43,614 nucleotides of DNA, taken from Alkalibacterium sp. GTDB taxonomy: Bacteria; Bacillota; Bacilli; Lactobacillales; Carnobacteriaceae_A. The stretch's first letter is position 1; each line of letters opens with the position of its first letter. Under the pieces are notes generated by a model, which did not search any database, had not been told where the DNA came from, and saw nothing but the letters and a program-made list of their open reading frames with translations. A program made the translations under genes and the position numbers. This document shows, piece by piece, positions 36,020 through 43,614 of this stretch. The stretch lies in assembly GCA_020832185.1 (NCBI GenBank), contig JAFIFE010000019.1, positions 1 to 43,614 of the forward strand, in the 5' to 3' direction.

Positions 36020-37128
36020 GCCTTATCTTTCCGATCATCAAGCGATTTCTGACCATTCGCTAGTTTTGCAAAAATCATTCGCCCGGCATTCGTCTGCAGG
36101 GAGCTGGTGACGACTACGTCGATCCGTTCATTCAAGTGGTGTTTTCCTTCTTCGACAACTACCATCGTTCCATCATCAAGATAGGCAACACCCTGTGCCC
36201 GCTCTGTCCCATTTTTGACGACCATGACTCGCATTTCTTCACCCGGAATAACAACAGGTTTCACCGCATTGGCTAACTGGTTGATATTTAACACAGGCAC
36301 ATTTTGGAACTCTGCCACTTTATTAAGATTGTAATCATTGGTGACAATCATGCCATCTAATTTCTTGGTCAAATGGACCAGCTTTAAATCGACTTCTTCT
36401 GATTCCGGAATATCACTGTCATCCATTTCAAGCGAAATGCCGTCCTCTTTTTGAAGGGCATTTAAGATATCCAGTCCTCTTCTTCCTCGCACGCGTTTTA
36501 AGCTGTCAGAAGAGTCTGCAATGTACTGCAACTCTTTCAAGACATAATGCGAAACGACGAACGTCCCTTCAAGAAAACCGGTTTTGACCACATCAAGTAT
36601 GCGTCCATCAATAATGGCGCTGGTGTCGAGCACTTTGTACTTCCGGAAAGAATCGCCATCTTTTCGTTCCAGTACATCATCATTTTCTGTTTTTTCCGTC
36701 TTGGGCGTAAACAAGCGCCTTATTTCTTCTCTTCTGGATGTTCCCAGCTGAAAACCGATATAAGCTAGTCCAACTGTAATGATGAGAGGAACAACGTCCT
36801 CAATAATAATCATGTTTAAAGCACTTAAAGGTATACTAATCAATACTGCAAGAATAAGTCCAATAATCGCACCAAGGCTTCCAAACATGAGATAAGAAAT
36901 ACTTAGTTCTGAAAATGCTTTTTCAACTCTGGCCGCCGCTTTTTCGATGGGTTTGATTGCCTGGAATGACAATAAGTAAAATATCGCCACACCCAGAAGC
37001 ATTCCAATAATTGGATGTGCCAGCCAGTTCGGTAATGCTCCCCAGTTACTGATTAAATCAGGGAAAAAATTATATCCTAAACTTCCGCCTACTAAGACAA
37101 AAGTTAGAATGATCAACTTTGCTACCAT
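36016..37128 (-). CDS. Membrane PIN/TRAM-domain protein (YacL family)
   Basis: 370 residues: four N-terminal membrane helices (about 3-20, 33-55, 80-103, 107-127), a linker, a PIN domain (KYKVLDTSAIIDGRILDVVKTGFL, with acidic residues at VTNDYNLNKVA) and a C-terminal TRAM domain (VIPGEEMRVMVVKNGTERAQGVAYLDDG). It is a predicted membrane-anchored RNA-binding nuclease; the precise role of YacL is unknown. The start has AAAAGGAGG. It lies 84 bases after radA, with disA missing between the two compared with Bacillus. Confidence 0.92.
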   Translation of the reverse strand: MVAKLIILTFVLVGGSLGYNFFPDLISNWGALPNWLAHPIIGMLLGVAIFYLLSFQAIKPIEKAAARVEKAFSELSISYLMFGSLGAIIGLILAVLISIPLSALNMIIIEDVVPLIITVGLAYIGFQLGTSRREEIRRLFTPKTEKTENDDVLERKDGDSFRKYKVLDTSAIIDGRILDVVKTGFLEGTFVVSHYVLKELQYIADSSDSLKRVRGRRGLDILNALQKEDGISLEMDDSDIPESEEVDLKLVHLTKKLDGMIVTNDYNLNKVAEFQNVPVLNINQLANAVKPVVIPGEEMRVMVVKNGTERAQGVAYLDDGTMVVVEEGKHHLNERIDVVVTSSLQTNAGRMIFAKLANGQKSLDDRKDKA

Positions 37129-37212
37129 TTCATGCCTCCTTTTCTAACGTTTTATCTTTCTTATTTAGTATAACAGGTTGAGCGTATAAATTATTCGACA
37201 GGCGCTTATTCA

Positions 37213-38583
37213 TCAGGAAAAAGCGCGTCGAATGCCGTCAGCTAACGTGGTGCAGCCGACTATCTCGATATTTTTAGGGAAATCCCAACCGTCCATATTG
37301 TTTTTCGGGATGAATACTCGCTTGAATCCCAGTTTTGAGGCTTCATTTACGCGCTGGTCTATCTTGGATACCCGGCGTATCTCCCCCGTCAATCCGATTT
37401 CACCTATAAAACAATCTGTCGGTCGTGTTTCTTTCTCTTTGTAACTCGAGGCAATGCTGATGGCGATCGATAAATCGATTGCCGGTTCATCCAGTTTCAC
37501 TCCGCCAGCTGCTTTTAAATAGGCATCCTGATTCTGGAGCAATAGCCCTGCCCGTTTTTCTAACACAGCCATGATCAGAGAGACTCTTGAATAATCCAGT
37601 CCGCTAGCCGTGCGTTTGGCATTTCCGAAAGCAGTGGGGGTAATCAGTGACTGTATCTCTACCAGGATCGGACGCGTGCCTTCCATTGCCGCCACTACTG
37701 CCGAACCAGTTGCTCCAGATAGCCTCTCCTCTAAAAACAGCTGAGAGGGGTTCAATACTTCTTCCAGTCCCCCATTTTTCATTTCGAAAATGCCTATTTC
37801 ATTCGTTGAACCGAATCTGTTTTTTACCGCTCTCAAAATACGAAACGTATGGTGCCGCTCACCTTCAAAATAGAGGACAGTGTCCACCATATGTTCCAGC
37901 ATACGTGGTCCGGCAATATTTCCTTCTTTGGTCACGTGGCCGACCAGGAATATCGCAATATCATTTGTTTTTGCAATCTGCATGAGAGTCGATGTCGATT
38001 CTCTTACTTGAGAAACACTCCCTGCAGCACTGTCGATACCGGCATGATGCATCGTCTGAATCGAATCAATAATGACATAATCCGGCTTGATCTCTTCAAT
38101 CGTTTCCTGAATCGCAGTTAATTCTGTTTCGGCATACAGGTAAAAGTCGGCGCCTCGAAGCTCAAGTCGTTCCGCTCTCATTTTGATTTGAGACGTACTT
38201 TCTTCCCCGGAAACGTATAGCACTCTGCCTCCATTATTATTTAGCTGAGCTGAAACTTGCAGAAGAAGGGTCGATTTCCCAATTCCCGGATCCCCACCAA
38301 TCAAGACGAGTGACCCTGGAACAACTCCGCCACCCAGTACCCGGTTAAATTCAACGAGATCAGTTTTGACTCGTTCTTCTTTTTCAATCGTGATATCTGT
38401 AATCTGTTCTGCTTTAGATGCTTTACCGCTCATCGAGATTCGGCTACGGCTATCTGTTTTATCGGGGATTTTTTCTTCCACCATCTGGTTCCATGAGCCA
38501 CAGCTTGGACATTTCCCTAAATACTTAGGTGATTCTGTTCCGCAATTTTGACATACAAACACTGTTGCTTTCTTCTTTGCCAA
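37213..38583 (-). CDS. radA: DNA repair protein RadA (TTG start)
   Basis: RecA-related branch-migration ATPase. 456 residues: zinc finger CQNC...CPSC (11-28), Walker [10 protein letters not shown] (96-104), Walker B YVIIDSIQ, the RadA-specific KNRFG (254-258), and a C-terminal Lon-protease-like domain ([20 protein letters not shown]) lacking peptidase function in the family. TTG at 38581-38583 with GAAGGAG spaced 8 bases gives the usual [15 protein letters not shown]. An ATG upstream is out of frame. It starts 27 bases after dut, so the two form an operon with yacL-ispD. Confidence 0.96.
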   Translation of the reverse strand: MAKKKATVFVCQNCGTESPKYLGKCPSCGSWNQMVEEKIPDKTDSRSRISMSGKASKAEQITDITIEKEERVKTDLVEFNRVLGGGVVPGSLVLIGGDPGIGKSTLLLQVSAQLNNNGGRVLYVSGEESTSQIKMRAERLELRGADFYLYAETELTAIQETIEEIKPDYVIIDSIQTMHHAGIDSAAGSVSQVRESTSTLMQIAKTNDIAIFLVGHVTKEGNIAGPRMLEHMVDTVLYFEGERHHTFRILRAVKNRFGSTNEIGIFEMKNGGLEEVLNPSQLFLEERLSGATGSAVVAAMEGTRPILVEIQSLITPTAFGNAKRTASGLDYSRVSLIMAVLEKRAGLLLQNQDAYLKAAGGVKLDEPAIDLSIAISIASSYKEKETRPTDCFIGEIGLTGEIRRVSKIDQRVNEASKLGFKRVFIPKNNMDGWDFPKNIEIVGCTTLADGIRRAFS

Positions 38584-38610
38584 TCTCGTAACTCCTTCAT
38601 GTAAGGTATA

Positions 38611-39105
38611 TTATCTTCCGCTTGATCCAAATCCGCCTGTTCTCACAGTGAATTTATCTGTTTCTTCATCAACTGTTTCATACCGCGTAAAGATGCCTTG
38701 AGCAATGCGCTCCCCTTTTTTGATTACAACATCTTCCAGTCCGTAATTTATGACCTGAACAAAGATTTCCCCTTCATTTCCGTCATTATTATAGTAATCG
38801 GAATCAATGACTCCGATGCCGTTAGGGACTGCCAATTGTCTTTTCATCGGATTGCTTGAGCGATTGGCTAACAGTAAATACTCGTTCTCCGGCATGTAAG
38901 CTTTCACTCCGGTTGGAACCAGTGACGAACCTACAGGGTTTCCTTCAAAATCAGCCGTTTTAAGGGCTTTGAATACGGAAGGGATCACCAGATCAACTGC
39001 CGCTGTCAAGTCGTAGCCTGCTGATCCTTTTGTGGCACGTTTAGGTAAAGACACGTCGTCCTCTTTATATTTTGAAACTTTTTCAAATCCTCTAAGTTTA
39101 CTCAT
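38611..39105 (-). CDS. dut: dUTP diphosphatase (trimeric)
   Basis: Hydrolyses dUTP to dUMP, protecting DNA from uracil. 164 residues with all five motifs: AGYDL (1), ANRSSN (2), GIGVIDSDYYNNDGNEGEI (3), RIAQGIF (4) and the C-terminal P-loop-like GGFGSSGR (5). There is an insert of about 15 residues (KTADFEGNPVGSS) between motifs 1 and 2, seen in several lactic acid bacterial Dut proteins. The start lacks a strong Shine-Dalgarno (only AGGTCA). Upstream dyads may regulate it. Confidence 0.93.
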   Translation of the reverse strand: MSKLRGFEKVSKYKEDDVSLPKRATKGSAGYDLTAAVDLVIPSVFKALKTADFEGNPVGSSLVPTGVKAYMPENEYLLLANRSSNPMKRQLAVPNGIGVIDSDYYNNDGNEGEIFVQVINYGLEDVVIKKGERIAQGIFTRYETVDEETDKFTVRTGGFGSSGR

Positions 39106-39168
39106 ATGAATGACCTGTTTTATTGCTAAAACAAAACAGATTTAATGCCCCTTTCCAGTGAATCGTGG

Positions 39169-39196
39169 TTAGTGTAATAACTCTATTTTACACTAA
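39169..39196 (-). promoter_or_regulatory. Inverted repeat at the probable dut promoter
   Basis: TTAGTGTAA-N10-TTACACTAA, perfect 9-bp arms. On the minus strand it overlaps a -10 TAAAAT that follows TTTATA at 17 bases. Operator-like. It does not match the Gram-positive LexA box GAACN4GTTC. Confidence 0.5.
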
Positions 39197-39230
39197 ATCC
39201 CTCTCTTTATAAACGACCATTTTTATATAG

Positions 39231-39270
39231 AAAAAAACCTCTCTGATTATACATATGTATACCAGAGAGG
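39231..39270 (-). terminator. msmX terminator
   Basis: CCTCTCTG (minus, 39263-39270) pairs with CAGAGAGG (39238-39245), with a self-complementary ATACATATGTAT in between, followed by TTTTTTT, 41 bases after the stop. Confidence 0.9.
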
Positions 39271-39310
39271 AAAAAAGGGGGCATATTTAATTGACTAACC
39301 TTATCTCAAA

Positions 39311-40417
<1,107 letters not shown>

Positions 40418-40501
40418 AAGTAATCACCACTCCTATTAATATTTATTGATTCTCAGTATTGCTGAATCAAATTCATTGTTTAGTTGACAAGACCAATTGT
40501 A

Positions 40502-40560
40502 ATGGAAACGTTTTTCTTACGCTATGTAAACGTGCACAAATATAGTGTAAGCGTTTTGTG
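40502..40560 (-). promoter_or_regulatory. Cluster of cre-like sites upstream of msmX
   Basis: Three sequences resemble the CcpA box WTGNAANCGNWNNCWW: ATGGAAACGTTTTTCT (40502-40517, one mismatch), ATGTAAACGTGCACAA (40524-40539, one mismatch) and TGTAAGCG in 40545-40560 (half site only). They sit 85-145 bases before msmX and about 200 before the SDR gene. Catabolite control is plausible for a sugar-transport ATPase. No good -35/-10 pair was found for msmX. Confidence 0.5.
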
Positions 40561-40679
40561 CATAGTGACTAATCAATTGAATCCATAAAATAAAAAGAGC
40601 CCCATCCCCTCTTAAAACAACTATTATTCACATACTATTAAACAGATCTTTAAATTATATTTACCCTTATTTGTCAACG

Positions 40680-40732
40680 ATGTAAGCATTTACACTTGTA
40701 TAACTGAAAGAGTGTAGTATAATGAAATTGTG
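40680..40732 (+). promoter_or_regulatory. SDR gene promoter with upstream cre-like dyad
   Basis: TATAAT lies in GTAGTATAATGAA about 40 bases before the gene, with TTGTAT 16 bases upstream as a weak -35. Just upstream, TGTAA-GCAT-TTACA (40681-40694) is a dyad differing at one key base from a CcpA box. Confidence 0.5.
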
Positions 40733-40760
40733 AAATAAAATACGAACAGGAGTGTGTTGA

Positions 40761-41501
40761 ATGAACGATTTAAAAGGTAAAGTTGCAGTCATTACAGGTG
40801 GCGCTTCCGGAATCGGGCTCGCTACTGTTGAAGCTTTCTTGGATAAAGGGGCTAAAGTAGTCTTAAGTGACTACAATGCAGAAGATGGTCAAAAACATGC
40901 CGATCGTTTAAGTGACAAAGGTGAAGTCGTATTTATTAAGGCAGACGTATCCAAAGAAGACGAGGTCAAAGCATTAGTTGAACAAACCGTTGAGAAATTC
41001 GGATCGTTAGATGTCATTTTCAACAATGCCGGTATCGGGGCTCAAGGAGAAACACACAATTTAACCTATGAAGATTATCGCAAAGTTATAAGTATCAATC
41101 AGGATGGGGTATTTTTCGGAAATAAATACGCTGTTCAGCAAATGAAGAAAAATGGTGGAGGCGTGGTTGTCAACTGTGCATCCATTCTGGGGATTGTCGG
41201 CGAACCTTCAGCTTATGCTTACAATGCATCAAAAGGTGCGGTTGTACTTATGACTAAATCTCTAGCATTACAATATGCCAAAGATAATATTCGATGTGCA
41301 GCAGTAGCACCAGGGTATGTGGAATCAGGAATGGTGAACAAAGAAGCTCTTGGTGAATACTATGATAAATTGGTAGATAAACACCCGATCGGCAGACTGG
41401 GAGTGCCTGAAGAGATTGCACATACAGTCGTGTTCATCGCGGAGAATGAATTCCTTACAGGGATCACAATTCCTGTAGACGGCGGATATACCTCTCAATA
41501 A
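40761..41501 (+). CDS. Short-chain dehydrogenase/reductase
   Basis: NAD(P)-dependent oxidoreductase with classical SDR fold, 246 residues. Cofactor motif TGGASGIG (12-19) with D38 after the second strand (VVLSDYN), which favours NAD(H); NNAG follows, then the catalytic Ser in NCASILG, Y-x-x-x-K as YNASK, and the C-terminal DGGYTSQ. The substrate is unknown; glucose-1-dehydrogenase-like and diacetyl/alcohol dehydrogenases share this pattern. AGGAG spaced 8 bases. Monocistronic, with a promoter and a shared bidirectional terminator. Confidence 0.9.
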   Translation: MNDLKGKVAVITGGASGIGLATVEAFLDKGAKVVLSDYNAEDGQKHADRLSDKGEVVFIKADVSKEDEVKALVEQTVEKFGSLDVIFNNAGIGAQGETHNLTYEDYRKVISINQDGVFFGNKYAVQQMKKNGGGVVVNCASILGIVGEPSAYAYNASKGAVVLMTKSLALQYAKDNIRCAAVAPGYVESGMVNKEALGEYYDKLVDKHPIGRLGVPEEIAHTVVFIAENEFLTGITIPVDGGYTSQ

Positions 41502-41508
41502 ACAGTCT

Positions 41509-41548
41509 AAAAGGATCAGACGGCAGCTCGCCGATCTGATCCTTTTTT
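41509..41548. terminator. Bidirectional terminator between SDR and acetyltransferase genes
   Basis: AAAAGGATCAGA pairs with TCTGATCCTTTT (41509-41520 with 41535-41546), extended by GGC/GCC around AGCT, with T-runs on both strands. It lies between convergent genes. Confidence 0.92.
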
Positions 41549-41551
41549 CGT

Positions 41552-42103
41552 TCATGGAATTGTTTTAGTCACTCTTGCCGGCACTCCAGCTAATACGACA
41601 TTATCCCCGAATGATTTTGTAACGACTGCCCCTGCACCTATCACTACATTATCCCCTAAAGTCACTCCGCCTATGATTGTTGCGCCAGCCCCGATCCAGC
41701 AATTGTCCCCAATAGTAATCGGTTTGGCGAACTCCAGCCCATTATACCGTTGCGTCGAATCCAGTGGATGATCAGGTGTGACGATCAGCACTCCCGGGCC
41801 CAGTAATGCATTTTCCCCGATATGAATAGGGCCGGCATCCAGTAACACGCAATGAAAGTTAGCATAAAAATTACTTCCAACATGAATATTGTACCCGTAA
41901 TCGACACGCAGCCCCGGTTCAACTTTTATACGTCCGTCAGTTGCTTCAAAAATCTCTCTGATAAGTTTTTCTCTGGCATACTCGTCTTCCAGCTGATTGT
42001 ACATATGAGTCAGTCTATGTGCCCGTTCCCTCTCCTTCACTAACTCCCCATCCGTAGGATTATACAGTTCTCCACTACACATTTTTTCTTTTTCAGATTG
42101 CAT
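41552..42103 (-). CDS. Maltose/galactoside O-acetyltransferase family protein
   Basis: Left-handed beta-helix acetyl-CoA-dependent acetyltransferase, 183 residues. The N-terminal Mac domain is CSGELYNPTDGELVKERERAHRLTHMYN, followed by hexapeptide repeats (IHIGENALLGPGV, ITIGDNCWIGAGATIIGGVTLGDNVVIGAGAVV). The catalytic His is in TPDHPLD, and the C-terminus is AGVPARVTKTIP. Similar to Maa/LacA; the physiological acceptor is uncertain. GGGAGG precedes the ATG. It stands alone, convergent with the SDR gene. Confidence 0.9.
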   Translation of the reverse strand: MQSEKEKMCSGELYNPTDGELVKERERAHRLTHMYNQLEDEYAREKLIREIFEATDGRIKVEPGLRVDYGYNIHVGSNFYANFHCVLLDAGPIHIGENALLGPGVLIVTPDHPLDSTQRYNGLEFAKPITIGDNCWIGAGATIIGGVTLGDNVVIGAGAVVTKSFGDNVVLAGVPARVTKTIP

Positions 42104-42183
42104 GCAGATCCCTCCCTAGTGACTACTCGATTTCTTATTGATAGTTTACCACATAGAGAGGAATATCCCCCATTTAATGCTAA

Positions 42184-42212
42184 TTGACATCCCTGCACAT
42201 TCACTTTAAAAT
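42184..42212 (+). promoter_or_regulatory. Promoter of the flavin oxidoreductase gene
   Basis: Perfect TTGACA (42184-42189), 17 bases, TAAAAT (42207-42212), about 80 bases before the start codon. The remaining gap (42104-42293) shows nothing else. Confidence 0.8.
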
Positions 42213-42293
42213 GAAGAAGAACTTACTTTTTTACAGTAAACGCACCGAAAGTAACCCTTTCAAATATATGCAAAAAGTAGTGGAGAGAATATA

Positions 42294-43412
42294 ATGACCT
42301 ACACATTTTTACAGCCATTCACATTTAAGAATGGATCAACACTTAAAAATCGCATACTAATGGCCCCCATGACGACAAGTTCAAGCACTCCTGAAGGCGA
42401 TGTTACTGAGGAAGAGCTTATCTATTACCTTGTCAGATCAAGCGGACCAGGAGCTGTTATTACAGCGTGTGCGTATATTGCTTCTGAAGGACAGGCATTT
42501 CCTAATGGCATGAGTGTGGCTAAAGATACCCACATTGATGGCCTGAAGAAGCTGGCGCAGACTATCAAGATGCAGGGAGCCAAGGCTATCCTTCAGATCT
42601 ATCATGGGGGACGGATGAGTCAGAGAGAATATAATGGCGGGAGACAACCCATTTCCCCCTCTTCTATACGTGCGGAACGCAAATGGGCCGACACGCCAAA
42701 AGAGCTGACTGAAGCGGGAATTCACATCCTGATCAGCCAGTTTGGATCAGCCGTCAAACGAGCAATAGACGCTGGATTTGATGGGGTTGAATTGCATGGA
42801 GCCAATACCTATTTACTTCAGCAGTTCGTCTCTCCTCATTCAAACCAGCGTCAGGATGACTGGGGTGGAACGCTGTACAATCGTCTCAGGTTTCCGGTAG
42901 AGGTCGTTAAACAGTGTCAGTCAATAATTAAAGAACATGCCTCAGATGACTTCCTGCTCGGTTACCGATTCTCTCCAGAAGAAATAGAAACTCCCGGTAT
43001 TCGTTTAGAAGATACGTACGCATTGATCGATGCCTTGATAGCAGAACATATAGACTATCTACACTTATCTGTCAGTTACTATTACCAGCCCTCATTAGTG
43101 GGATTCAGAGAGTACAAAATTCAGATTCCGCAGCAAATCAGTCAGCATATAGCAGGACGCGTCACTTTAGTAGGGGTCGGTGCAATAAAAACATCCAAAG
43201 ATGCTGAAAAGGCCTTACTCTATTCAGACTTAGTCTCTGTGGGTAAGCAACTTATAATTGAACCAAAATGGGTACAAAAAATTGAAGATAATAAAGAAAA
43301 CACGTTAAACACGGTACTAAATATATCGAAACCATTTGACTATTATCTTCCTGAGAATTTATGGAAGACAATTAAGCACGTTCCAAACTGGTTCCCCATT
43401 AAAGAAGAGTAG
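42294..43412 (+). CDS. NADH-dependent flavin oxidoreductase (Old Yellow Enzyme family)
   Basis: FMN-binding TIM-barrel ene-reductase-like protein of 372 residues. The N-terminus LKNRILMAPMTTSSSTPEGDVTEEELIYY, ILQIYHGGRMS (OYE active-site lead), H-x-x-N as HGANTYLLQQFVSPHSNQRQD with DDWGGTLYNRLRFPVEV, and the FMN phosphate region VGVGAIKTSKDAEKAL with VSVGKQLIIEPKW are typical of the bacterial NADH:flavin oxidoreductase/YqjM-NamA-like branch. There is no second (dienoyl-CoA reductase) domain. GGAGAG lies 6 bases before the ATG. The substrate is unknown. Confidence 0.92.
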   Translation: MTYTFLQPFTFKNGSTLKNRILMAPMTTSSSTPEGDVTEEELIYYLVRSSGPGAVITACAYIASEGQAFPNGMSVAKDTHIDGLKKLAQTIKMQGAKAILQIYHGGRMSQREYNGGRQPISPSSIRAERKWADTPKELTEAGIHILISQFGSAVKRAIDAGFDGVELHGANTYLLQQFVSPHSNQRQDDWGGTLYNRLRFPVEVVKQCQSIIKEHASDDFLLGYRFSPEEIETPGIRLEDTYALIDALIAEHIDYLHLSVSYYYQPSLVGFREYKIQIPQQISQHIAGRVTLVGVGAIKTSKDAEKALLYSDLVSVGKQLIIEPKWVQKIEDNKENTLNTVLNISKPFDYYLPENLWKTIKHVPNWFPIKEE

Positions 43413-43614
43413 CATAATTATAAAAGTTTCTGCTTTGCAATTAATATGGTAAGGTAGAGGAATGAGATGTATAAGAAAGACTAACTATATAAAGTCAAAC
43501 AATAAAATCTGAAATATCTATAATTGATTTTGGGAAATAAGGGTGCACTAAATAAACTTAAGCAAGCGTCATTTTTTTAAATTACCGTAAACCGACTTTG
43601 TAAGGTTCATTCTT
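43413..43614. other. Right-end intergenic sequence, no recognised gene
   Basis: AT-rich. No Shine-Dalgarno/start pair leads a convincing frame; the best short frame starts near 43461 and is only 16 codons. No clear terminator follows the flavin oxidoreductase. The window ends before any further feature can be judged. Confidence 0.6.

Noticed and set aside
40577-40622. Terminator between the msmX region and the SDR promoter (AAGAG...CTCTT with T-rich flank)
   Set aside because: Only a 5-bp stem with a 9-base G-rich loop, and no gene end nearby that needs it.
43534-43614. Insertion-sequence end at the right edge (GGGTGCACTAAATAAACTTA-like)
   Set aside because: Only one possible end is visible, with no transposase, partner inverted repeat or target duplication in the window.

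Overview
The window is a chromosomal segment of a low-GC Gram-positive bacterium. Reading the minus strand from right to left, most genes follow the order of the Bacillus subtilis radA-to-tuf region: radA, yacL, ispD, gltX, cysS, mrnC, rlmB, rae1 (yacP), a sigH-like sigma factor, rpmG, secE, nusG, rplK, rplA, rplJ, rplL, ybxB (rsmC-like), rpoB, rpoC, rpsL, rpsG, fusA, tuf. dut next to radA, a 541-residue malolactic-type malic enzyme, absence of several Bacillus genes and many TTG/GTG starts preceded by good Shine-Dalgarno sequences suggest the Lactobacillales, plausibly a Carnobacteriaceae-like genus. The genus is inference; no 16S gene is present.

Left part (1-13.2 kb, all minus): tuf (cut by the window edge), fusA, rpsG, rpsL, rpoC, rpoB and a 16S rRNA methyltransferase. 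This is the str operon plus the beta/beta' operon, with a terminator after rpoC, a clear rpsL promoter, a separate tuf promoter and structured spacers, notably between rpsL and rpsG.

Middle (13.3-22.6 kb): a block of unrelated genes separates ybxB-rpoB from rplL, next to which ybxB lies in Bacillus. It holds fumC and a malic/malolactic enzyme (one operon), a uracil permease with a PyrR-type attenuator, a plus-strand MFS transporter, and a rodA-ftsW-LURP-one operon. Then follow rplL, rplJ (with an L10 leader and terminator), rplA, rplK, nusG, secE and rpmG. nusG has its own candidate promoter followed at once by an intrinsic terminator.

Right-middle (26.6-30.9 kb): a divergent apbE / Gx-transporter pair, a sigma-H/ComX-like factor and the endoribonuclease Rae1. 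Two gene-free stretches (about 28.5-28.7 kb and 30.45-30.9 kb) hold tandem arrays with a 51-52 nt period. Each period is a 36-37 nt inverted-repeat unit (ends TGAGT...ACTCA) followed by a spacer of almost exactly 15 nt. This is the most unusual structure in the window.

Right part (30.9-43.6 kb): rlmB, mrnC, cysS, gltX, ispD, yacL, radA and dut on minus. Beyond the conserved block come a sugar-ABC ATPase (msmX/ugpC) with cre-like sites upstream, an SDR dehydrogenase (+), a maltose-type O-acetyltransferase (-) and an Old-Yellow-Enzyme-type flavin oxidoreductase (+). The final 200 bases hold no recognisable gene. Compared with B. subtilis, disA, ispF, cysE and ybxF are missing from their usual slots.
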